Of a stretch of 64,000 bases of DNA, positions 37,903-50,515 are shown piece after piece (position 1 is the first letter of the stretch; every line of letters starts with the position of its first letter). A program made the translations under genes and the position numbers. Source of the stretch: Ancistrus triradiatus (taxonomy: Eukaryota; Chordata; Actinopteri; Siluriformes; Loricariidae). The notes beneath the pieces were generated by a model. It saw nothing but the letters and a program-made list of their open reading frames with translations, did not search any database and had not been told where the DNA came from. The stretch is taken from positions 81,001-145,000 of the forward strand of contig JAJAGP010000864.1 in NCBI GenBank assembly GCA_025084515.1, read 5' to 3'.

Positions 37903-40900
37903 GCTGTAACACTATATTGTTACTACAGTAACACACCGATCACTCCACACTCACCATTACAGATACAAACTTAGTTTATCTGATAAACGACCAGCGTTAC
38001 ACTTCACTCAACACCCCACACACACACACACAGAGTTTAACATGACACAGTTTGTTGATTTTTCGAATTGAAAAGTAGTTGCACAACCTCTGCGGGAAAA
38101 AAAACTCTCTCAAATATAACACATTAAAGCAATAAGAAAACAAGCCTTCACTTCACGTCATGCCTAAAACTCCTTACCCGTGATAACATCACGCTAATGC
38201 ACGGCCTCGAGGCTTATCGCCTCCCTACAGCTACAACAGTGCTTAACATATTAACGTAATATTAATAACATTCGGAATAAACAGACCTTCCACAACATGT
38301 TTTCATTCTTTAGCTCCGTTTCCGTCAATTTTGAAACACGTAACGGCCACAGTCTGTTAACAATTTCAGCCTTTTCTAATATTTCTCCATCTGTCCGTCT
38401 CTTTCCTAAATTCGTCCTCTGTTAAACCCACCTAGTAACTTTGGATCTTAAAGAACATACCTGTTATCACTGTTCATATGAGCTATTAGTCATAAATGAA
38501 TGTTATTATGAATCATTCAAAAAATGGACCAACACAAAAAAACCTTTCAGTTTCAGATAATATTTATTTCAGTGCATCGTTTATAATAACACACTGGAAT
38601 GCTGCCCAAACTTTTGGCAATTTTTGGAAGTTTTTTTCAATAGGTTTTACAGTGACAAAGTGTAGAAATGTGTCATTTAAAGTTTGCTCCTACACACGAT
38701 GCCAACTGTTTAAAGTTCTGCAGACACAACTGTACTGGATCGGATTAAAGTTGCACTAATTACTTAAATGTAATGCATTACAAGAGCTAAAAAGGCTTAT
38801 TTTTGTATCTTTACATCATGTCAGACATCAGGGTCAGACACAGGGTCAGACACAGGGTCTTTCCTGGGACAAACATACCCATGAAGACATCCTCAAATCC
38901 ACCAAGAGTCACCTGCACTGGCTCAGCCATGTGATCTGTATACACAACCTTCCATCCCCTGACTGCATCCAGCAGCCTGACACAAAACACACTCCGGGTG
39001 GACAGCAAACACTCAGTACGGATCTCACGCCAAAGATCTGGGAACACCGACTCATGGCACGACAGACCAACCTGGAAGCTGACCTGCACTGCAAGAGCTC
39101 GACCTCTACAAACAACTCCATAACAAAAAGATGACAGGACTCCAACTGCTCTTATTTGCCCCACATGTACATTAGTGAAAGTTCTCGGTTCGTCCTGATC
39201 AGGGTGGGTGGGTACAGGATACCCCAAAAATCCAGCACAGAGACGCACCAGCCACTTAATCTGACTAAGTTATGCCATTATGTTTCATTTACATCATGCC
39301 TTAGTGTAACTCAATATCTGACTTGTGCTTAAGGTCAAACTCTGAGGACAGAAGGTTTTAAACGTTCACCTTGACGCACCATTTAAACCTGTATAACTGA
39401 TAACTCTGTACGGACGAGCCATCAAAGCGCTTCAGAAGTCTGACATTCACTGGAGCTGCTAATCGGATACGAAACGACGCTTAAAAAACGAAGCGTTTAT
39501 GGACTGATCAAAGTACGACATCATGAGGTAAAGCGTATCGGCCTGAACAGTTTAATTAACGGATCCTGCGACATCAAAGCAGAGGAGGAACATAAGGAAA
39601 TGAGTAACTTTTGAAATAAACTGCTGATCCTGCACCGAGGAAGGCTGGCGCAGACGTGACAGAGGTACGAGGGACTTGCAGAATGTTTGCAGAATGCAGA
39701 ATGTTTATTAACATGCACACTTCTTGCAGTACTTATATTGTTCTTATCCAGAGCGACATGCTTGGGTTCTTATGTTTATACATTACGAACGTTACTGAAA
39801 TAAAACTGTCAGAGCGTGCAGGTGGAGAAATGGAAAGCTTAATAACAAACAATAAACGTGCGACTTTAACGCTCATGTCACGCTCAACAGACAGCAAGTG
39901 GAAGTTCGTTCCACCGGCGGGTGCTCAGACTGCGTCTTCTTCGTCTTATTTTTAGTATTATTAAATAAATCGATTGTGATTTCTGGTGACCACATGATTT
40001 GAGAATCTTCAGGTTTCTCAGTGGCTTGTTACTACATTATGACATTAGAACATTTATCAATTACAATAATTTTTGTTGTTATATTTAGCAGGTTCTCTTA
40101 CCTAAAGTGACTTGCATCTAGCTCAGTCTTAAGGCCTTTACATGTAAAAAATAAATAAATTCATTCACTAAAGACGCAAAAATGAGCTCTGTATTTTTCT
40201 CATAATTTTCTTCATAATGCATTCAAGTCCCATCATTAACTCTCCTGATAAGGGCTTCAGCTCTTCCTGATTTGCCTCTATAAGGGTCGTGTCATCTGGC
40301 ATATCGAAACCTGAAACCCTCAAACACTTTCATCCTAGTTTCTCTTAAATATGTGATGTACAGGTTGAACAAGGTTAGCCCTGCGGAACTCCTTTCTTGC
40401 CCCTGTACTATCAGAATCAGCTTGGAGGTTCCTCATTCAAACAATGAGATGCTCTGGAACTCTCTGGCTCGAATACGTTCGCTAAATTAAAATTCCTCAG
40501 TGTGTTATGGTCTGACATGAGAGATTAGGAGTGAACCATGCTCTTTAATCAGTGCATTAACCCAGTGTTTATCCTCTGAAAAAAGTCCAAGCCCATCGAC
40601 ACGGTTATTGCTTCTCTCATAATGACACACTGGGCTCTGTTTCCACAATCCACAGGCTTTAAAGGGATTGTGGATGTTTAATATCGTAATCGGTTTCTGG
40701 CTAGTCAGCGAGCTGCACCTGTGGATCCCAGTGACTCATAAAATGTGGAGGTACACCGAAAAATGTCTGCGGTGGACGAGATCACAAGACTGAAACTATG
40801 AGAGAAATCTAGCCTTGTACTGAAAGACTTTCCAAGTTTAGAGTGTTTAGGAGCTTCTAAGCACGTGTTCATTTTGCTGGGGTATAAACAGTCCACACAG

Positions 40901-43185
40901 ACGCGGAGCCCAAATTCCCTTAGACCTATATCAACATGGGGATGATTAAAGGAGAAATGAGACTAACGTGTGTTGATCTTCATCTATAAATAGCTCCTGG
41001 TCTGAAACTGTTACAGTAATATTTTACAATCAGAGCTGGAATGAAGCTTCTGGAAGAGGAACAGAGTGGGTTTTTGCCCTCACACAATGAAGTTTAGGAT
41101 CAGAGAGGAGAAAGAAATCACAAATGGATATTTGATGATGATGAGAGTCAAAGCTTACAAATCTACAAATAAGTTCCAAACTATCTGGAAGGCAAGTCAG
41201 AGGAAACTTTCATCCAACCACAAATTTAGCAGCACGGTTTCCTCTTCTCCTGCTGATACCATTTGAAAAAATGCTATTTAAATTCATTATAGCTCACTGT
41301 GTCTAACACATGGCTGTAACTAAAGTGCAAGTATTCATAAGGATGAAAAACAAGAATGGAGTATTATAAGTATTTGCAGACGTGTTTGATGAACGCTGCA
41401 GCTTGTCTTGTTAGTTCAGGTTTAAATTGACCATTTTTAAAGAGGGGCCCTTATTATTGATTTCATATTTAACCATGTTATTCTAAATTCATTTGACCAG
41501 AACTTTGTAGCTAAATGGCATAATATGGCTGTAATATATCATTTTTGGCTTGCAGAGTTGATGTAGTAAGTTTAAAGGGAGAAGTTCCAGCACGGGGCTT
41601 TTATTCAGCCGTGGAAGCTTTCATGCCTGAGAACTTAACGAAAGAAACCTGTAATGGAATCATTCATCATTATTACACATATGAGCTTTGTGCTCCGTTC
41701 ATAAGAACTACATATTTATTATTTTCACATTTTGGAATAACAAACATCAAGTGAAGAACAGTCACAGCTAAGACATGGAAGTGATGGTGCATCAGACCAG
41801 GAGAGGCCAACTGATTGGGCCAATGAGGGCCAATGACCTGCTCCATTGGCGCCGGGTCATACAGAAGGCAGGAGACGTTGAAAAGGCCGTGGACCACAAA
41901 ATTTAAACCGGGTACTACGGTCCGATAAGAAAAGCAGAGCTTTCTAGAAACACTTAAGGTAGATTTATTAGATAAAAGAGGATGGTTCTACAGAAGGTTT
42001 CCCCACTGTTAAGGATGGTGGAGGATCTATGGTGTTGTGGAACTTTTTAGGATCTTAAAGGAGGACGAGCTGTTTTGTTGGTAATGTTCATTTTTTTCCT
42101 TAAGGCCGAAACATACTTCATGAAAGGACGCAAACGGAGACGAGTCGAACCAAGAAAAATGCGTCATTTCATAACGCATTCGAAGCGTTGTGCAAGGGGC
42201 GCTACCACAAGAACCAAGTCCTGAGTACATTTCTGGACTAAGAGTTCACATCAGCTCATCGTTCAGTTATGGTCTTATTTTTGGTACGAGATGAATCACA
42301 TCGTTACCGAGACTTCCAGCTAAAACCACAATCAAAATGTTAAAGAAATGAGTGAGCGTTTCACCGACATCCTCCTCCAACACTCTGATGCAACACTGAT
42401 GGTTAACTGGCCGTAACACGGTACTACCTGTTCACATTCCCTCTTGGAGTCACAGGTCACAATCCTCCGACCATTCCTTAGTTTTCCCAAATCTTTCCCC
42501 TTGTCCCCAATGCTTGTGACATGTCCAGTCCCCCATTCAAGTCATCATTAACACGTCCTTTCCCTGATCATGTTCCCTCACCGATATTCCCAGCACACTT
42601 CTTTCCACGACCCTTTGTGGGCGATGTTTTTCTCTCTTCGTTTTAGCCCATGTGTCCGCTGGCATACACCACTGCGGGCAAGACTTCTGGCGCAGGGTCT
42701 CTGATTGATCCATTCTACCCTTATTCTTCCCGATATTTAGTACTGCATGTCTCAACACCCAAGCAGACGACCTCATTCAACTCCCCTCTTTCATCGCTTC
42801 CAACTGCTGGTCGGCCTCGCGTGACGTTTTATAATAAACGTGTTTATTTTAGTAAATCATAAACCCCCGGTCTGCACGAGGCTAAACATCATTACAGCTG
42901 GAGCATCGTTTACATTCCTTTTGCACCAAACTGTTCCTTAAAAACACTTTGCAGTGAGGGAAGCGGTTTATTATCGATTTATTTATTTAGGTATTTTGTT
43001 ATTATTATCACAGATAACCTGGGACTGTGTATTTTTTCTGCATTGATAAGGAAAGTTTGGATACGGCTGCTCGTTATTGAATAAACAAGATAAGAGGCTC
43101 GGAGTGTAACGGATCTGGCCCTCAATACGACAGAGAGCTGCGATGATTCACAAAACCCAGTAATCTAACTCTCTTTCTCTCTATT

Positions 43186-43239
<54 letters not shown>

Positions 43240-46200
43240 GCCACCTTTTATAATGAGTAGCGATTCTTCACAGCCAATCTGCTTCTGCTATGCTACTTAA
43301 GCACCTTAATTACCTAATGATCTATACGAGTGCTTATTTAATCTGATGATTGCATTTATAAACACAGACGCTCCCTCACGTGCCAGGACCAACACTGTGT
43401 AAACACCAAGTAACAACTGGCATCAAGAACCGCTCCAACAGTTTGTCTTCGAACGTTTGGGATGGAGCCTTAAGGCATTCTCCTGAGAGCAACAAACACG
43501 CAAAACATGAAGGGAGACACTGAAAGGGTGACACGCCCCCCTACAAACTAGCGTAACTTTTATCGCCACGGAAGGCAGAAAACCGACTATCGAAGACTTC
43601 TGACACTCTAAAACGCAGCATATACACGAGAAAACGAAGAATTTGAGTATTCTATATTACACTTTGAAGTCTGTCACAGATTTCTGAGAGATTATTGGCT
43701 GGTTGCAAAGAAGAAATCCGATTATTACCCGAGTCATGTACCCTGGAGGTTTCCCATTATCTGATTACTCAAGTGCATGTCTATGCGTTTCACTGTCCAA
43801 ACTGACTTTCTGCAGTATCGGATTATTACTATTAAAATATATATATAGTGCATGTAAACGCACTCAATGACTGAAGGAAAAAAGCCTAGCCTTGGTCAAG
43901 GGAACCGTTCCTTAACTGGATGTAAGGGGTAAATCTTACACTTACAAAAATCCGTCGAGTGAAAACACAGCAGGTTCTCATACTCGCTGCTGAACATTAG
44001 TATAAGGTACACGGTCATATCCTAGCTGTCCGGTGAAGCTGTCTAAAGCGGCAGAACTAGAACTGATTCCTGTGTGTGTGGCAGAGGCTCCGATTGGGGA
44101 GGTGGAACAGATAGAGGTTAAAGGTTTCCTGAATTCCTGTGAAACTCATTTTTCTCGCCCTAATTCCTCCCCCCCACGCCTGTTCAGTCTCAGCGCTCTC
44201 GCCTCTTTATAGGACACAGATATCAGAGGTGGGCAGAGACGCGAAAATGTTAAAGTACGCTTCAGTTCTTATACTTCTTCTTAATGGTACTGTGCCCAGC
44301 AACGCGTCCGCATTCAAGTCATGACTTGAGGGAAATCAAAGTAGGTCTATCACACCCATTCTACACAAGTTACCACACTTAATTCGTTCCTATACGAGGT
44401 GATACAGATACTGTACAAGTTGCACTGCAAATATTTTAAGCACCAAGCTCTGAGAGTGAGATTTCTGTCTTTTATGTGACAGAGCATAAAACGACGTTAA
44501 ACCGAGCAACAAACCCAACAAGCACACAGAATCAAAAAATAGTGTCTGGAGAAACAGCATCTGCTCTTTGTAATGCAGAGTAGAGTACGCTCGCTTCGAA
44601 CAGCCTCATGCTTGCTTCATAGCGACTTTCCTGACACAGTACCCAGAGGAAACCCACAAAAAGGACTATGTGGAGAACACGCAACACGTGCAATACACAG
44701 GATATAAACTAATGACGTATAGAAATGAATTCAGATCCTATTCAGCCGCTTCAAATTCAAGGATGTATTTACATTTACAGCATTTAGCAGACGCCCTTGT
44801 CCAGAGCGACTTACAATTGATACAACCTTACAATCCAAGCAATTGTGGGTTAAGGGTCTTGCTCAAGAACCCACCAGTGACAGCTTGGCAGAGGTGGGAT
44901 TTGAACCCTGGATCTTCTGGTCCATAGTCCAGTACCTTACCCGCTAGGCTACCACAGTCCCTATACGAATGTAGCAACAGCCGGACGGTGCTTTCAACCT
45001 GGGAAACTGTCAATAGTAACTCGTTAAGCGCAAGCGACTCCCAGTGTATGAGGAAGCACCAGCAGGTTGCTGCAGCACAGAAACCTGTACGCCATTAAGG
45101 GTAATTACTTTAGTCAGCCATAAAGTGTGTAAATTAAACATCTGAATTCCTTAATGAGTGCCCAGGGGGCGGGGAGGGAAACGAGACGTCCTGGATAAGT
45201 CACTGAGGCATTTTCTTGGATGTTGAATGGAATGGATTGATTTTTTTCAATCAATCAATCAATCAATCAGTGTTAAAGTTAACAAGGATCCGATCCTCAA
45301 CAAAACGTCTGAAAATGAGACGAGGGTTTGAAGCAGCTTGTACAATCAGTTGATCGTCGATACTAGTCGCAAATATTTTTAACTCCACAATTCATCTGAG
45401 GCACAAAATGCAGAGAAACTATTTAATTAAAATGAACAACACTCTCCACTACTACTCCTATACGGTGAAGCTGCACTTCAGGACCAGATTAGATTCATAA
45501 TTCGTTATATTATACTATTATACACTCCTGGAGACGGGTCACATTTTTGAGATCTCATCATCTGCCAGGTAAACGCTTCCATCTCACCCTCAACATGCAA
45601 GAGACCCTGGAATCTTTGATAAGCAGCCGAGTTTCTATGCTCACATTGCCAAAATCTTGCAGATACCTCTACAACATCAGAAGAATTCGACTCTCCTTTC
45701 CAGGGAAGCCACCCAGATGCTCGATCCGTCTCTCATTATATCAAAACTAGATCATTCTAGATTCCGATACCCGCATCAGATTCAAAACTCTGGTGCTGGC
45801 CTACAAAGGCAAAAACTGACCATTTAATTATTACCTAAAGCTTAATACATATTAATATTCCCACTAAGCCTCCCTACTGGTTGAATCTTTGCCTAATAAT
45901 TGATAAACAGTAACCGTGTGGAAAATTATTTACAGGAGGCTAAACGCGATAAGTCCCACAGCATGGTGTTATCAGGCGATTATGAGTTTATGTGCCGTTA
46001 TTATATCATTTCTTTCCCTAATTTATTTACGCGTTCCCCTGAAGCGCAGCCGACATTCAGAACCCATAAAAGGTCAGCGCTAACGATGACATTCTGATAT
46101 GGATATGAAAATAAAAGCCCTTGTGCAAGTTCCACCCCCACACACACACTCATTCAGATTTTTAGCTGCACCTGCTCAGGCTCAGTATCAGAACAGGAAA

Positions 46201-49200
46201 TGTCATCATGCGAAGCGTGGCCGTTTCCTGCTGTATCGTTCCAGCGGAGCGCTGCAGCCCTGACGTCGTCACGCGCTCATAGACAAATCAGCTGAGCAAC
46301 CGAAGCACGGCCGGAAAAAACGAAACCCCGACGTCATTCAATTCCTAGTCCAAATTATTTCCACCCTCCGATGAGGACCAGAGGAGGTGTTCCAGGCCTC
46401 TCCTGTCTCTCAGGGGTTCTTAGGTTTCTCAATCCAGGAGGGAGGGGCCAACCACAAGTTCAACTCTAAATACAATTCTCATATCAAAGCGCTAAATCAG
46501 TTAATAACCAACGCCAATCCGGTACAGATCCAACACAAAACCAGTACGGATAACGTCCAGATCCAACACTGATCCAACACCAACATGTTCCACTTTCAGC
46601 GCAATTACATCCAGGCTTTTAATATCAGACAATAACTTATACTGATCCAGCACCGCCAAAACTAAACAGACAAAACCCTGATCCAACACCAATTCTCTGG
46701 TATATTGGTCATTTTGTAACTCTATTACCCAGGGTGTCCCACAGGTTCCGGCATCGCAGAGTTAAAGTATATTTTCACAGATCGCATCTCATCTACGATG
46801 GGACACCCTGTATATTATTTTTAAGTTCTCATTTCATCCATGTACGCTGTGACTGACACTTTGGCGTTAGAGTAGGGGAAATAATGGAACCCAGGGAATT
46901 TCCAGGGCCCCTAGGCAGAGGGGACCCTCATGGGACCTGTACAATGAGTTGAGCTGTTTAAGATCGTTTCATACATCGCTCTGCAACAGAACAGAACAAA
47001 ACGAATGCTCTATAACTCAGGGGTTTCAAAAGCCACAGTAAATTGGGCTTTATTTACCACGGCATATTAATAGTAATATATCTAACGTATTGTTTAGTTA
47101 TCCATCATTATTAATGGTCCACATGACCGGACAAAAGGCTCAAATCAGCTCGAGTCTAGAGCGAGCGTTTTCCAAACTCTCCATTAAATATACTGCTTAA
47201 ATATCATACATGCACTTAAAATCTTCGTTCAGCAGGATCTGTTTGCTGTCGAGCTGCACTCGTTTTTCTGCTCTAAAGCCTTCCAGCCTGACAGTAGCAT
47301 TTTTATCAAGTCAAAAAAATTTGTTACGGCTCAATTTCACTTCTTTTCATTGTGTACAATATGCGATTTTCAGATGTTATGAGGATATGATGCTCAGTTA
47401 TAAACCGGTATTAGGGCGCCAATTCCTACAAATTACTCACTCCTACTGTGAAACTCCATTAGAGCCTGCAAATTCTTTTTTTCATCATTTTTCATTTCAA
47501 CCTAACTGTCCTTTAGGATATGGAACGGCTGCCTATCGTCACTTCTAAACACACACACACACAACACCCACACCCCACAACACCCACACACACACCACTC
47601 ATACGGGCCTGATTAAAGCCTTAACTAAAACTCCTTAATAATACCACACAAGGGAAGATAAAACTCTTGACAAAAATTTCAGTAGACGTTTAATACGACC
47701 GGCTCATCTTGCTGAACTATTAATGGCAACGACGGTTCAACATCCACCGTTCAATATTGCCACGGCAACCTGCATCCTTCGAAGAGAACAGTACAGAGAC
47801 TGCGGCCCTTCCTAAAGCGCCTCTGTGTTACGTCGTCCTTGTTTTCATTTCTTCAGTCTTCACACCGACTTTTGTCTCTGATCCAGAGTGACGTAGGCTG
47901 CCGCTCCTCGCCACTCTAAGCCGCAGGGCAGGGCGCTTGTCCCTCACTACCGATTAGGACGGGGAAGACTGAGAGCCTCTACACACGCTCGCACCGAATG
48001 TGCATGGTGAATCTTCATCACCTCACACACACACACACAAAACGATCATTTTTCCCCCCCCATAATTTTCATTCACACTTGTTTAGACCAGCTGGTTAAG
48101 GTTTAAATATGTGCTGACTTACAACACTATGAGGTACATTTTACACATCTTATATTCCCCATGTAAGATCCATCAACAACACCACCAGACCACAGCACTA
48201 CCTCGCTCTGAACAACACTACTAACAAATAAAAAGATTCAACTACACACACTTCCAACAAAGGTACAGATGGAGTTCTAGTGCCCCCTGCTGAGAGAATC
48301 AGAACTCTCAGTAAAGCCTAAACACACACAACACCTGTCTGGGAAGTTGCAAAAAACGGTTTCCACCTTAATCTGCGCTTAGGAGTAAGTCCGTCCCGCT
48401 GTGAACATTCCTCTGAATTGTAGTTAGCTCTGTAGTTGTGGACGTTTTTGGGGTTCCAGTGGTCTGTACACAGACCTGTTCTCCTCGTTTCAAAATCCAT
48501 CGCTATCATCGCTAGCCCGTTACCTCCACGTGGGCGTGATGCTGCCTAAAGCCACACAGTTGCCTTTACCCCGACTTCACATAATCGCTTTACATTCTGT
48601 TGTTTACCAGGCGCAGATTGTAATTTTGTGTAAGCAGCTTTTCAGTACCTAAAGTTCTGATAATTTGGGCTATCTACAACCGAATCAGCCAAAACTTTAA
48701 CCCACAGCCAAATTGGAGAGATATCTGCCGATCAGCCGATACGATACATAGATCCTTTCATCTGTACTATATTCGTACATGATTAAAAGTATGAATAATG
48801 CAAAGGAAAGTAATACAATGCAATAAAATCAATAACGATATGAAATAAATTAGAATCTACTTGCACGTTATAGCAACTATAACCTCGATTTAAGGGCGAA
48901 AGCAGTTCCACTGGGACCTTTCGGGGGCAGCGTGACTGAGGGTGTCTCTGAAATCGCACCCACAGACTATGATATATATATAATAACACAATAAAATAAT
49001 AATAATAAACATAATGGAAGATCACACCCTATTTACTATTCTATTTAGGGTGCCAAAGTTTGAAGTCGGAATTTGGGGGGAAACAACATTCGAACAGATG
49101 TTCGATGTCCGAATTGTTTGAGCGAAGAAGTGTTTAAATTCCGAGGTTGCACTGTTCGTGGTTTTAATGTTTTGGCTTATCAGTGTATACGTATTTATTA

Positions 49201-50481
49201 ACTGAAACTTATTTTCACGCGACAATAAATACTATTTACACACGGAAATTAAGTGCTAGGGCTATATCGCAGTTCACTTACTGCGGCTTTACTGTATCGC
49301 GGTTTTTTTTTTTAAATATATCTATATATAAATATACATGAACACAATGCAAACGCAACACTGTGTGCTCTCCCGCGCTGTGCCCATACGTTCAGCATCT
49401 CTCCTTGTCCACTTCACATCGGTGTTGCTCTGCGGCATTGTCTCTATAAAGCCTCTATAAAGCCTTAAATATATATATAAATAGTATAATAAATAAAACG
49501 CCGCTACTTTGTGGACTTTCACCTATCGCGGGGCTCTCTGGAACGTAACGCCTGCGATGCTACAATAAGAACAAAATTACATTTAAATAGGATGGAATTA
49601 TTCATAAACATTGCGAGATGCCTGGAAATAAGACCAGAGCTGATAAGAGGTTCGAGTCAGGTTGGATTCCGGAGAGCGGTGACGAACTCAGATAAACAAC
49701 CAAAGCTTACCGAACAACGGCTTGAAGTTATCGTGCTCTGAAAACACGTGTACGATATTTATATACTATCTTTATTGGAGAGGACGAGGACGCAAAATGG
49801 GAGCTTGTGTTTATATTAATACATTACAGGATGAATTCATAATGCAGACTGATACATGTATGTGGTTTAGTAAAGTGCAACTGTGTGTGTGTACCTGGGT
49901 TGTGTTTGTGTCCGTTTCGGATGCGTGGGGTGGCGGGGCAAGGCGAGCGCTCCGCCAGTGCTTTATTGGCTGTCGAGTGTTTGGCTTTCTTCTTAATGCT
50001 GGAAACCCTCAGCTTCCCACACCTGCTTCTCCTACCCAAAACAGCTTAGCGGTAAATATCTTACCCACCGAAAAAGACAGAGATACTTTAATAAGATGAA
50101 TCAATAACACTAAATTAGGTATATACAGACAGAGGGACAAATGGTGGGTAAATAAGTATAAAAAAGGTTTAATACGATAAATGTAAACAAACCCAAGCCT
50201 TTATGCTGCTTCGTGAGAATTGTACTAAATGGAAGTGGATTACTGGGGCGTACTGAATAGAGAAGTGCACCCTGGTGTGTGCTGTAATAAGACAGAATGG
50301 ACTGAAGAGAAGTGTGTGAGAGAGAGTGAGTACAGGAGTGTACCTTGGCATGAGCAGGTCCTCTCTCATTCAGCAGTTTGTATTGGGGTTGGATGCGGTT
50401 GAAACGGGCTAACTCATTCACCAGGCACATGGGAGTTTTCTCTTTAGGGTTTGCCATGTTATCCTGGGGAGGAGCTGATAC

Positions 50482-50515
<34 letters not shown>

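Noticed and set aside
38811..39248. 145-codon minus-strand frame
   Set aside because: No recognised domain. The plus strand of the same bases looks more like a LINE C-terminal relic, so the minus frame is probably a shadow.
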